Positions 9,198 through 24,100 of a stretch of 33,040 nucleotides of DNA are shown piece after piece. Source of the DNA: Phoronis ovalis (Eukaryota; Phoronida; Phoronidae); NCBI GenBank assembly GCA_028565635.1, contig JAOXYB010023180.1, forward strand, positions 1 through 33,040, in the 5' to 3' direction. The notes below the pieces were generated by a model. It saw only the letters and a program-made list of their open reading frames with translations, did no database searches and had not been told where the DNA came from. The translations under genes were made by a program, and so were the position numbers. The number at the start of each line of letters is the position of its first letter. Position 1 is the stretch's first letter.

Positions 9198-12100
9198 ATG
9201 TCTAGTATTCGGTTACCAAATATTGAAGAACTCGCTAACTGGAGCATTACTGATGTCGCGGAATGGTTAAAAAAGGTATAGTGGTATATTATTTTCATCA
9301 CCCGCTTCCATGTTCCTGGGCTTCGTTGTATGACAGGGCCGTACATTTTGTTAGTGTTTGACAACACTGAATAATATTCTAATGTTGTTTTATTAGTACT
9401 CGTTACTCGGTGGCCCAGATAACCTTAAATATATATAATTAAAAATTCAATTTTTCTTTGTTTCTCGAAACCAGTACTGTCACTTTATTATATATATGAT
9501 ATTAATTCGTACAGTCCCGGAAGATAATTGTGTTCTTTTGACCTTACTTTCTCGGAATTTAATCTACAAAACTCCGGTGGAGAGGGGGGTTAGTCAGGCT
9601 TCCGGCTATAGAGGGATGTGCTACCCCAGTTGATCCGGGGGTTTTTTGGTCAAAATATGTAGAATGAATCCGTTTTTTATGTAATTCAAGAATTGACATA
9701 TCAATAATGGGATCAGAATTAAGAAGTAACTTTTGTGTTTCCAATCCAATAAAATGGTGTATTTTTATTGCCTGCATATCCTCTAAATGAAATAGGATAT
9801 AGATTTCAGGTGTTCATTTGTTCAAAAAATAAATGCTCAAAAACATGGTTGCTTGTATTACTCCAATCCATTTCCTCAACTTAAATACCAGATAAAAAGT
9901 GCCATAAAGATAATGAATTCTGAGCTTGTAAAAATAAAGGTCCCTTAAAGGGTAGGAATTTTGAGCTCTTAATTAAGGTTTCAAAAAGGGTATGAATTTT
10001 GCACTCATGATGGTTTTTAACTTTCTTAATTCACATGGGTACCCAAGTGTTCTCACTTTCACCCCTCCCCTACCAGGAAATCATATCACACCCTCCTTAG
10101 CCCAGCATGCTGCAATGTCATGGAAAATTACTTTTAAAAATGTTGGGAGACTATATCTTTTGGTATAAAATTGCCGTGAGGGTCTTCGACATTTCTATTT
10201 TGAAAAAAAAAGTTTCCAGTGTTAAAGATTGCACTACATTTTTAATAGTAAGTTTCCATGACATAGACTGCCATAGCTGGATCATGTATCGAGGATTGCA
10301 AGGAAACCAGACTTTGAAGTTCAACAAATATACAAATTATATAAGATAATATAACTGCATGTTTAAACAATAGTCAGTGTTGGAAGATATGAAGTAAAAT
10401 TTGTATTCATAATTTTTTGTAGTTAAAATGTGATGATCCAGGAATTCTAGCATTCCAAGATAATTATATAGATGGTGTGAAGTTGGCTGTAAGTAGTAAT
10501 AATACAAAATTTCATTTTATGTATTAATACTGTAAGTAAGCATTTAATGCTGCAGGGTTTGTGTAGGGACTGTTGCAGGGTTTTTGTAATGTGTCCGGGA
10601 TTTGTAATGTGCAAACAATACTCACTGAGGTAAAGTATTATTTAAAGCTATAATGTTTAGTGCAAACAATACTCACTGAGGTACAGTAGTAGTATTTATA
10701 ACAGTACTATAATATTTTTCATAATACATAAGGTGGGTAAACATTAATCAAGCGCCAGGAAAAAATATTGTTAATAATAAATATAGTATTATATAGATAT
10801 TTCTAATACTATCTATGACGTTTCTGTACTAAGTTAATTGGCATCTTCGCAGTTAAAAGTATGTGATACAGATGATGTAATTGAATCAGAGAGCCTATGA
10901 ATTATGAAGAGGAAGAATTTTTGTTTTGGCTCTGTTCAAATGTGTATCAAATAGAATTTCTACTTGTTGGTGAATCATATGTATAGCATATTTGTGACCA
11001 CCACTGTATAGTGGCATAGGCTATAGGTAGCATTTTCGATCGACCTTAGAAAGTGGGTCAACTGTTGATTCGAAAATTTGTTTGTTCCCATAGATTATAC
11101 CCCGATATCAGCTTAGTACATCATAAATATAAGTCAAAATACAAGTCTAGTATGATTTTGACATGGTTCACCTTCAATATAGACAATTGGCGATAGTGGG
11201 TGGATGTTACAGCCTATGTGACCTTGAAAAATGGGTTAAACGTTGACCTGAAACTTTGACTTTTATGCAGTTGACCCGAAAATAGGTTTTTCCATCATGT
11301 TGTTTTTGTCCATATCTTGAAAACTCAGATATATTAGTGGTATTTAGAATGACATTTTCCCACAGCTGTCAAGCTGACAACTGATATATGGAGAGAGATT
11401 GCTATAAAACTAAGGAAACTACTTCATGTGTGATGGGAATCTGTCTGTGCAGACCTGTTGCTTACTTTAAAGTGCATGGTGTTTTCTAAACAGTTTTCCA
11501 TTTGCAGGGCCTAACAGAAGAAGATTTATGTAGAATGCCCACTGTTAAATTAAAATATAGAAAGTAAGTGGATAATTCCTATTAGAAACTTAGATGGCAC
11601 TGGGTACAGCTCATATCTCCACCAGGTCATTCTTCTGGATATATCTCAGAAACTGTCAGACTTACACAAAATACAGGAACACACTCAAACCGGGGGTTGT
11701 AGTTCACAAAATTTTTGGTAGGGGTGTGCGGCACAGGCTTAAAAACAGGATCCTCTCAGCTATTTTTCTCTGCCAAAAATACAGTTTGTTTAACTTTTTT
11801 GCTAAAAAAATTGATTGCTAATTTTATGTGTCTTGGAAAACGGGTTTATTTTAGTCAAAAACCAGATGAAATCAGCTTATTTATTCAAAAAAGTTCAGTC
11901 AAAAACTGGATCCTCTCTGCCAATTTAATCACAAAACTGGATTGTAGTCTGCTAATTGGGTCAAAATCTGGATCCACCTCAAGTGACACATCCCTATATA
12001 GATGGAACCCTGAGTACCCCAAGCATTTGAAGCAGCTTTAAGTCTAGGCTCTGTATCCAGTCAATACTAAATTAACCACTTTTCGCATCTGTAGTTACCA

Positions 12101-15100
12101 GATACTAGAAAATGTTACCTCCAAATCTATCCATTACAAGATAGACCGAACGGGTTGATCAAGAGACTAAATGTTGACAGGATTTCCACAATTAACGTTA
12201 CCAGAAACACCACAGCATTGTCGAAAACTGTGTTACTTTAACGACGGTTGTTACAAAAAAAGCAATAACGCATTCTTGATAGCATGGACCAACTTACATT
12301 TCACGTTTGTACGTTACACATTACTTCTACTTGCACTTCTAATTACACTGGGTTCACAGTTTGTACACCAAATACAACCACGACACTTGGGCCATACCTA
12401 TATATAAATATACAGATAATATTTTGGGTGTTTTTTACACCTCTAGAAATATATAAGTGACAATACTTTACAATTTTATAGTTAAGTTACTTTACCACTT
12501 TTAACTCCTTTTAACCACCGACTTATTTTTTCACTTGGATAAACTTTACACATACTCGAATACATCCAAGTCACAAACAAATTACTTTGGCATTATACTA
12601 ATTATACAAGCGATTCCCCGACTTCTATCGCTTCGTTATACTACATACACTGAAGCAACTACTCATACAATTGTTGACGTAAGCATTTATAATATGTTAA
12701 TTGTTAGAGTTTTTTACATAGTTTTTTAATAATTTAAAAAAAGCTAAACTTATATACAGTACTTACCTCAGAAGTAGTGGTAGCCTCTGTGAAATGTAGA
12801 TAACCATAAGTAATATATACAAAGGGATCAGGACTTATTCCTATACTGACAGTAAATTCCATGACACCAGTAAGAAAATACACTTACAGTAACCACACCT
12901 GTTTCTAAATGTTGCACCTAGTCAAACTGGTTTTAGAAATTAAGGAGGACCAGTGTGAGAAAATCCAACATTATATGGGCTCAAAATGGGAAACAAATAT
13001 TATATACAAATAATTTACAGTTGAGCTATTTACAAAATAATACAATTATAATAACTACAGAAAAGTTTGTAATATTAAATGTGACACTATCCATAATTTT
13101 TTATGATAGTCCAAACAGACAGACGGCTGATTCGGTTTTTTGATCAAATATTGTTTATGGAGGGCACTGGATGTTTACCTAGATATCATTTTAGTCATTA
13201 AATTTTAATATATAGTTTTAGCAACATTGCGTTTTCAGCTACCAGTTAAGAAACTGGAATCTAGCTAATATCTGTTAACTGCTAACCTCACTTTCCTCTA
13301 TGGATTTGCAGTACAGACTTGTCAGTAAATACTCCATTGGGAATAATAAGTGAAGATTTCATGTGAATATGTGACAACTTTGTTAAAAAATTTTAATTAG
13401 TTTATTGCAAAAAAAATAGATGATACAAACATAAGAACAAAAAATAGAAAAAACAAAGAGGGAATAACAAAACAAAACAACAAAAATACAACAAAAGAAC
13501 AAACAAGAAATGCAGTACAAAAAGAAACTAGTTACGCAAAATTATAATGTGAAACGTTTGTGCCTTATAAACTAGTTTTACAATTTATGTTTAGGATAAG
13601 TATTGTTTGATTTTACAATTTACAAGGATCAAAGACCAAGAGAGCTTCGAACAGAGTTACTAGTTGTTGTATAACAATACAATAGAGAACGAAAATACGA
13701 AAAATGGCTAAAAATACAATAATGCGGTATTGTTTGGTTTACAATCTACAAAGTTCAAAGAGAGCTTGAACAGATTTATAGACGATTACATATCACTTAT
13801 TGATAGTATATTTGGTTCCCAGTTTTAATATTTTCATATGAAATTTTAAAGCTTGTGCCAAAATGATAAAATGAATATGTGACATATGTTGTTATTATTT
13901 TCAGAGTTATACTGAAACAAATAATTGATGCAAAATCTGGAACTAACAATAATAAGAAAAAACCCACCAAAGGGTGAGTGCATACTGGCAGTTACATTGT
14001 TCAAGGAAACAAACAGTACATATTTTATAAATTAGTCAATTTCAAATCCACTGTAACCAAATACTAATGAATTCTTATCGGCAAGAACTTGTTCAGTGGA
14101 TTGCTTTGTAACTGGGTGCTGCTATTCTTGTCACTAGCTTACATTGGAGCTACCAGGAGTTTTTTAGTCACTGTCATGTGTTGAAATTTTCTTTTTAGGT
14201 TTTTTAGTAAAAAGGCACCTCCTACTCCATTGCCAGCAAAAACAAGTTTAGGTAAGCCTCATCATGCAATTTTTGAAAGTTTCATCGCCAACTTTTGCCC
14301 TATATAGAAAATATTGTTAAATTTATACTTTAAGTTAAATTTTAGCTAATTAAATGAAAGGATAGACAAACAAAGTATGATATACAGGGTGACTGGAAAT
14401 AATTGTGCCAAGTTTAAACATTTATAAAAGTTTGTTTTTTCTAAATATGCTTACGAAATTTGACTCAAATAAAGGTAATTCATTTCTGAATTGGAATATT
14501 ATGGCATTAATAAAATTTCTGACAAGTATTTTGTTGTATATATATATTTTGTAAACTATAGCATTTTTGAGGTTTTTAGCCTGAAAAAATTAATAATGGC
14601 TAATTTCATTGATTATACTAGTTATATTTTGATGATTTGGTATAGAGACAATCTTTTGAAATATCAAAAATTGTATCTGGAAAAATTCAAGATGTCCGCC
14701 ATTTGGGCCTAGCTGAATACAGGAGTGTGCTTAGATTTATATTATTGCCAATAAATAGATTAAATGTAAATTCAAAGTTATATTGCATGACGAAGTCACT
14801 TCCTAAAATACAACTGAATCGAGAGAGAATGTATTTGAAACAAAACGTTTTAAAAAAACGGATGAATAAAAATAATGCTTTTCACCAACTTTCTGAATTT
14901 CACTCTTAAGCATCAAAAATGTGGAATATTTACATGTACATTCATAACATTGAAGTAAAAAAAATGTTTATGTCATCAAAAAATCATTCAAAACTAAAAT
15001 ATCATAATTTTGCACTAAAATTAATAAATTATAAAAGGGCAGAAAACCATTGTTCAGTATTCTAAAAAAAAGTCTCATTACCATTTGATATCGGCAGGGG

Positions 15101-18100
15101 TAAAAGAATAGCACCGTAAAATTAAATAGATGACATGCATGAAGCAGATAAGCTTAGTAATATAAAGTTGATACCATTACAATTAATTTGATATCTTGTT
15201 TAATTTCTAATTATTATCCAAAATTCCTTGATTAACACTTATTTTACATTGGCACATTTATTTCTAGTCACAGTGTATATTTTGAAAGTAATCAAAAAAA
15301 CTAACTCAATTTCCTAAAAATGTAATTTATTTTTCTCTGACTCAGTAAATCATTTGAACTGTACAGCTGCTTTCCATTGTGTTAAAATGTTAAGTTTTTG
15401 AAATGTAAAATCAAAAACGACTTAATCCTACATAATAGGAACCTGAGGGGAGCACTTCATAAAATTCTGGGTAGGGTTGTGCGGCCCGGACTTAAAAAAA
15501 ACGGATAATCTCAACTGTTGTCCCGTTTGGTCAACTGTGTTTGCCAATTTTATGTGTTGGAAAACCGGTTTGCTAAAATTGATTTAAATCAGTGTTACAA
15601 GGGTATACAGCATAATAAATATAATTTATACTTGTTCACAGGTAATTTAAGAATATCATCCTTATACTTATTTGTAACACCCAGTCCACTAATTTAATTT
15701 ACTCAAAACCAAATCAACTCAGCTTATTTATTCAAAAAAAATGGATCCACTCCTGACCACTAATTTGGTCAAAACCCATTTCCTGTCTGCTCAGTAATTT
15801 GATCAAAAAACTGGTTCCTATCTGCTAATTTGGTCAAGTAACCGGTCTAGCCTATTTATCAGCAATTTTTGATTAATTTTACATTCTTTTGAATCATGTT
15901 TTAAAAAATTTAATATTTTAACCCAAAATGGCAGTAGTACAGGTTACATGACCTAATTAGAGAAAAACAAGTTGCAGATTTAGAAAGTTTGAGTTGAATG
16001 TACCTTTTCACTTAACTAACTATCATTTAACTTACAGTATAAAGTGTGAATAAATTGTGCAGAACAATAGTCGGTTTCTTAATAGCTTTCAACCCTTATG
16101 ACTCATTAAAGTCATGTAGATTATATTTCCTTGCAATTACAAACTTATTTATTATAATTACAATGTGTTTATCTGGCCAGATATAATTCTCAAATATAAT
16201 TGCAAGTTGTTTGAAAGACAAAACCAACAACAATTTATGTTTCAGATTCTCCTGCAGTAGGTAGAAATACTCCCGTACAACATCATGCTGACTTTCAAGA
16301 AGACTGGGGGTCAGATTTTGTAAGTAACCGATTTTGGTAGAAAAATAATTAGGTTGTGTTCGTAAATGTCTGATACAATACTCCTGTAAACTATAGTATC
16401 GTAAAAAATCACTTAATGCAAGGAAAGCTTCAGTGCCATCATATCACTTCCATTGACACTTACGGACCTCTTAAAGAATTAACTCTGATGTGTTCAAGAG
16501 AATTGTTTTCCATGATCCAAAAGGCAAAGGTTTTGGTTTAGGGCTCTTATCTATTTACATAACTACCTTTTAGGAAGATGACAGCTTGCCTGATGGGCCA
16601 TTGTCACCATCAATACGACCTCCACCTCCATTACCAAGGCCAGGTGACGATACTAATGGTGATTATGATGGTAGGTTTAAAAGACATTTACTACTCTATG
16701 CATCATGTATCATGTGAATTCAAACAAGATAAAATAAAACAAAACCAATCAACATTTCTACATCAGTGTGTGGGCCTTATTTAGTTTTGTCTTTTGCCCC
16801 GTAAGGCCATTCAGCATTGGGAGGTAAATTTACAGATATTTAAATGTTTGTTTTAAGGTCAAAGGAAATATGGTCATCATAATAAGCAAAAACTTTCCGT
16901 GAATGACAATGTCATATATAACTCTTCAAAACCTGCTTTTTTATGTTCTTTTAGTTTCTAGAGTGGATGACTTACTGACTGTCGGTGTTGAAATCTAATA
17001 AATTATCGGGATTAAATGTTTCAAGACTGGCTTACCAATAGATAATATGATGTACACATTATATATATGATATCTTGTATTTTTATGGAAAAGAACGACA
17101 AACCCAATTTATCCTTGTTTTAAATTTCTAGTTTATCTGTGACCTGCCTAATAAGATTCTGTTTCAGCTACTTTTTGGTTTTTCTTCTAAAAATGCCAAG
17201 TTTCATTATCGACATATACAAAATTTACAAAAATTTCCTGGTTTCATGGCAGTCTATTGGTAATAAATTTTAAACTTTCAGTCACATCCACCAAAATGCT
17301 TGAATGGTTTAGTTTAATTACCAGTCGGTATTTAAGCTTTACCAAGTTAAGCCTAGTTTGCTATTTAGCTTTAATTGTTTGGTCTACTCCATATTTGGTA
17401 CATTATGCTTAAATACTAACGGGTAGCATGCATTGCTTGTTTTGAATTCGTTAATTTCAGCATCGTGGGATGATCCCGCTAAACAGTATTCTGTAAGTAC
17501 TGTTGATTCGTCTATTATTTTAATTAGCCGGATTTTAGTAGACAATCTGCTGTTGTTCTTGGCATTGCTATTATTTTAGCCACCAGATGTCACTATATGC
17601 TCTCCTCAATAGGCAAATTAATTTGCACCAAAAATACATTAGGCTGGTAGCACCGTAATTTTAAATAACACTAAACTTTTGGTTCTTACAAATTGCTTTT
17701 AACATAAGCTCTAATACATTCTTAGAGTGATATTATTTCAAAAAGTGTTTACCAAATTAATTTTAAATTTTTGCCTTTAACTTAAAAGTTTTGAATACAG
17801 TTTTGAGGTTTTAATAAAAATTAATCTTTACTTGATGTCTTACCAACTTTGTACAATGACATGCTAAAAGTCAAAACACTTATTTAACCCTTGACTTTTC
17901 ATGAAAAGAACAAGGTAAAAATTTTCTTCGAAAAACTCTTTCCTCTTGTTTCCTATCATTCAAACTCTTTCTGGGTTTCGCACCAAAGTTTCTGGTACCC
18001 AAACCGTCATTTCTGCGGACTTGCGCCAGTTGCCAGGAATTCGAACAGATTTTCAGAGACTCAAACAGCAACATGGTGTTCCTGGCAGCTTGCTCGCGGC

Positions 18101-21100
18101 TGCAGAAATTACAGTTTGAGCATAAGTGGCAGGAAGTTAGGTGCAAAAGCCAGAAGAAGGGTTCGAATAATAGGAAACAGGTTCGCATATGCGGATTAAC
18201 GGTTCGAGTCCATGCTGGTTAGGTAGGTTTTTTAATTTAAAGCCTGTACTATAATTTGGAAAGTTTTCAAAAAGTTGTGCATTACTTTGTTTTTCATGAA
18301 ACTATTTGTTCTCAAAATTCATTCGTGAAAATGTTATTCTTGGTTACATGTATATGAATTTAAAAGCTTTACTCTTAACAAAACAACACCACGCTGGTTA
18401 TTTTCCGCTTTCTGAAAGACGGTCTGATCATACATGTAGATATAGGACTTGTACCTAACTAGTTCAAAAGAGATCATGAACATCTCCCTTCTTGCTGGTC
18501 AGATATTAAAAGCATTTAAATATACTTGCTGCATTTGAAGAACTGCAAACTTGTTTAGTGTTCTTTACTGTACTCGCAATTAGCTTGAGAAATTGCTGCG
18601 ACGAATGCCAGATCAAACAAGCTTTGATTTTCAGCAAGAGGTATGAAAAGTACTGCGTAGGTAGTGTGATTAATTTAATAACTGTATACCTGTTGTATAG
18701 CAACTGCAAAAATTTGTTAGTTGTTCTGCCAGACAGGTGGTACCCTTTCTATATCTTAAATGTTGGCAGGAATTTTGAGCCAGAGATTAAATATTTTCAG
18801 ACAATTATCTATTGATGGCAAATGTGGAAAATGAGCTGCAAAGCTCACAAAGAGAAAATTAACAACTATAGCTTTCAAATTGCATTTTCATAATTGTGTG
18901 AACTTTTTAAATATATGTAGTAACATTTAAACTAAATATAATGATATTAATTTCTCAGGCACACAGCATACTTTTTGCTCTATTCTCATGTGTAAAAGTG
19001 ACCATTTCACTTCTCAGCAATGCAATGTGAGTAAAAAACACATGTCACTATCAAGAGACAAAGGGCTGCACTGCACTGATGCTGTATACAAATAGAAAAA
19101 AGGGTTAAGTGTCTGCCTAAAAGATGTTTAATTTAGTTGAATTTGGGTTAAATTTATAACCTAAAATAATTGTTAGTTTTGTACAACAGGAATACAGTTA
19201 TATGCCTTCTAGTATATAGTATTTCCCAGATGTAGTTATGACTTCCAAACATATTAAATATGATAAAATGCCACTGCATGCAGTTTCTACAGCAGAAGCT
19301 ATACAACAACAGACTATTTTGTGTAGATAGCAACAGGGTCAATTATTGTATCATGTTATAACTACATCCTGCTAACTTGTAGTTGTGTGTATGAGTGGCG
19401 GCCTTTGAAACACTCAACTGTGCTTGCATTGCCTTCTTTGTGAGCTTGTATTTGTCGGTAGGGCAAATATACAGTCAATTTATAATAAGTGGACATATCA
19501 CAGAGGCCAGATATTTAATTGACATCGCATAGATCAAAAGCAGGATCAAATTTATTTATTTTATACCGAAGGTCAGTACCTACATATGAAAATGAGCTTG
19601 ATATTTCCACTTTTGTACACAATTGTGTATCACCGCCTGAGCGTGCTATGTTGTTATTTAAGTGAGAGATGACAATTACTAGATCACAAGCTAGACGGAT
19701 AGAATGCTTTTGCCTCATGCTTTGCTGGCTCAACAATACTAGATAGTGATAGACAAATATAATTATACTGTAGTGTACAAACAAATATGCGGATGGATAT
19801 ACTTGTAATCATGTAATATTTTTAATTAACATCATACCTTCCAGAAATTGAAGTTCATTACATTTTTATCTTGAGTTTACTAGTAAATTCATGTTTGTTT
19901 TTAAAAATAAACAATAAGTTCATGTTTGTGCCACTAGGTTTGATATTATCAAAATTTATTAAACTACTATTTCCATTCAGTTTTTTTGAACACTATTTTT
20001 TTAATACATTTTTTAACATCTTGATGCTTATATATTTGCCATGCAATTTGAGAATTTTTGCATCCTTGTAGTTTTGTGCCATTAATGATATACAAACATG
20101 CATGGTGTTAAAAATGTCATGTTCCTTATATTTGCATAAATTAATTACCAATAACTAAGTTATTCACTACTTTGAGAGGATGTAATTAAGGGGAAATAAC
20201 AGCTAATATGACTGATGTCTGTTAATAGTTGTGAATTGGCTCAATAGGAGCAAAGCAAGAACTATTGAACAGCAAAAATAAGGAAAAGACTTTTATGGCA
20301 CCAGGTGTACAATCTGCTTTAACCTGCTTTAATGTTTTATTATGCTTTAGCTTCCTTTATTAATATTTTTCTATGAAAGGTTGAAGCAGTTTATGATGAT
20401 CCCGATGGCCATCGTATAGCATTCAAAGACACCAATTCCCCCACTTCAGGAGCACCTACCCAAGGGAAACCAGAATCCCCTTTCAGATTTAAACTTCCCC
20501 CTGATGAAGATGGTGCTCCACCACTTCCTGAGTTCCCAGGTAATTTTGAAAACCTTGCAGTAAAGCGGAGCGAATTTAACATGGTTGATCATTAATAAAG
20601 GTCATTAATTTGCGTAGTTTGATCAAATTTGTCATCATTACATTTTTGGACAGAACTGTGAAGATTATTTTATGTGTAGCGTTTGCACGAATGCAACTTT
20701 GTTACACCCTGAGAAGCATCTGATTGCTTCCCTGAAACATACGCCTATAAAAGGTGACCCTGTGAGAATTTTAAGAGTAACAAATCAAACTGTAAATTTA
20801 ACTTCCCTGAAACATCAACCAGCAAAAACTTTTGAATGGGATTGTTAAAAAGTTTTAAATCAAATGTAATTTATTAGTACTTGACTGATGTCATGTGGAT
20901 CTTATTTTGTTCTTAGTCCTGTACTCTGCCTCTACACAAACTATGTCTTATAAACTTAAAAAAGTCAAAAAGTTGGTTTTCAAATTATATACTACCACTA
21001 TCAGATAAAAAAAATATATATAAACTCACTTTAGTAGTATTTATTTACTGCATGACTTATGAAACTTGGATATAACATGTTTAAAAATAACAAAAACAAC

Positions 21101-24100
21101 AAGGGTCTAAACTAGACTCAGTATACTCTTGCCATATGGAGTATTTATATGTCATGCAAACTTGTACTTTGTAAGGAAGATTGTTGCTTACAACAATTCC
21201 TGCTCCAGTAATTTGAATTACCATGATGTTTCTAGTAATAATACCATCCCACAGTTGTTTTTTAAATTTGAAAATGTATATGTGTTTAAGGCAATTATGA
21301 TTTAATGATAAGTGTTCCAACCATTGTTGGTTATCAAAACCTGTCTGCATCCTAGGAATATAAAATTTCAATAAAGTTTGAAATGGACAAAATAATTAAT
21401 TAAAACTTATTTGATATGATTTTAAGTGTTAGGTTTCTGTGTCTAAATATGTGAGAAATTGTTAAAAACGGTAAGATATTGCTAAATGTCCCTATTTTGT
21501 ATTCTATAATAGGCAAATAAATCGAATTTCTAAACAGCTTAGGGAAGAACAAATTTGATTCTCACAAACAAATAATGATTTTAGTAAGCATAACTTTAAA
21601 AAAAAATGAAATTTTGCACTCTGAATCAGCTTTGATCAGGACAACTATTAGTATATTAGCTAAATTATTATGTTAAATGTCTAAAAAATTATGTTTGCCT
21701 CTCAGGGGAGCTAAGGAGAATTAATTCTACTGCTATTTTATTACTTTAAGCCCCCGATGTCTTAGATGATGATGTTGATTCTGATGATAGCTACGAAAAA
21801 CCAGACACCGGTATACAACCCCCAGTACACCTTGATTCTCCACCAGGTAGGATAATTTCAAAGAACAGGCAGATGAAATTGGACAAGTTCAGTGTTGCAT
21901 TTTCTTAGTCTTGAAAAAAAATTATTTTAATTAGTAGATTTAAGAAATTGCGGTCAATGTTTGTAATTCATATGTAGTAAAGATGAACTTCAACTGTTTG
22001 AAACTTTGTGACTCAAGTCTTTCCTGTAATTAATGTGATGTCTGATAAATTTGATGATTAATTATTCAGCTTTGTCACATTTCCTAAATTTAACACTGTT
22101 TATTGTTAAACCAAGTTACTTTAATTAACTACAGCTTGGTCAGTGCTGTCCTCTGGTGGAGGTGGGAAACTTTTTTTAGATAATATAGAGCTTAAGATTT
22201 TTACCTAGGAATCACAAATGAAGTGTTTGCACCTGTCACGCTCATTAATGCACAAATTATGAGGTTATAAGCCATAGACTGTAATTGTATTTAATTCAGA
22301 TTTTCTTTTATTGCTCGCTTTATTATATGTGACAAATGCACACAATTTACTTGTTACTTGTCACTAAGAATCTTAAGCTATCTGTTAGCTGCCAATGATA
22401 TGATTGCACATTTATACGGACTTAAGTAGCCAAGTTTAATTATTTATCAGACTTGGAAGTCATGGATACTCTTTTTTTTATTGTTATTCATATTATACAA
22501 ATTAATTTGACATTTTTTATGTCTTCAGTAAATCCTTCCTTTCCAAGTCCTCGCCTCATGCACAGAAAGCCTCCTCCACCATCGCCTGAAGAAGAGACAC
22601 CACCACCACCTCCAGCAAGGCCTCCTAAGTCCAGTGCAGTAAGACATGCTCCTCAAAAACAAGAGAGCTGGCCATCATCTCCGGTGAGTAGTGATATTTG
22701 GTGTGGTGCATAACTACAACTTACTGTATACATGTATATGCGAAAAGAAAGTGCAAGCTGTATATATGCTTTAGTCATAGCCTAATTTTATTAATTTGTA
22801 ATTAATGCATATAAGTGTTTGCTTTGCTGTTAAAGCTTATTAACTTTTGAAACATATAGCATGTTTGGCTCCGGATAAATGAAATATTTATAGAGAGTGC
22901 ATGATTCATTTTAACAGCATCCTGTTGATCAACCCCCAAGCAAACCGAAAAGGACACAAGCCCAGGTAATAGTATAATTAAAATATAAATTTTACAGGGT
23001 CAGAGGGATACATGTAATAACTCTCGCTTGTTTGCTGTTTTATCTATCCTGTTGTGACAATAACTTGAAATTATACAGGAGGGATTACACTGACTGCAAT
23101 ATCAGTCCCTGGTAGATGAATAATTGTATAATTCTCATTACATTTTCTTCATTTGTCACTGCTTATTTTAATTGCTAGCTTGTCGTTTTTATCAGGATCA
23201 TATTTATGAATATTTAGTGTTAATCAAAGATAGCCATATCATACTTGTCATTTTACTTCTCTGCAGTTAAATTCCTTGAAACAATTTCTGTTTTCTTTTT
23301 AATTGTTACTGGAATACATTTCGGATGTTGATCACAAGTCTGGTTTCGTTCACTGTGCAGTTGGTTCGTAGCTACTTCAGATATATTTTATTTTACTGCT
23401 AGCAGTCCAATTGTAGCGTAGCTTCTATCTTTTCTTAGCCGCCAGTACCTTCACACAATGGTTTCTTAGATGACAACTATATTGCACCGGACATTAAAGA
23501 AGAACCACCTAAAACCCCCGTGAGACCACAGCACACATTTCTGCCTCCCAAACCTGGGGGTAAAATGAGAAACACTCCATCTCCAAGGACTGTAAAACCG
23601 CCAGTAGTGGAAGAAGTGGAAGAGGATCAATATATTGTTCCTGGGGTAAGCTTTGTGTGATTAACAATAATAACACTTATACAGTTTACGACTCTAAAAG
23701 CTAAAAAGAAATAGTACAATTTGCATATTGCAGCTGTTAGGTATTCCAAAGTCTATTTCAAATCTGTTTTACTTTCAATGTTTTTGTGGAATATGTGTCT
23801 AAATTTAATTAATAAAGTTAACATCAACTTTCATAATATTAATGCTTTATGCAGAGAATTGTAAAAGTTGTTCATAAACTAATAACTGGTATTTGATCTT
23901 ATTTATATTTATTCGCTTGTTACCTTAGTATGTGCATCGGTACTTTTGTATAACACAGTGCCACCAAAATTGATAAATATAATTATCATACGTTCACACC
24001 ATATAGTTTTTCAAACACATGCAGCATCGTAGTACTAGTCTTTCCAAAAACATGTACCGACACAAGATATTCTTCACAATTCGCTCTAGTGTTCAAACTA

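Noticed and set aside
14491-14909. Two open frames inside the Tc1/mariner-like element as a possible transposase
   Set aside because: Neither shows a helix-turn-helix or DDE/D pattern that I can recognise, and both are under 75 codons.
17880-18199. Two overlapping 102-codon open frames on opposite strands
   Set aside because: They lie on a diverged inverted repeat inside an intron; the symmetry and higher GC content explain the lack of stops. Neither has a domain.
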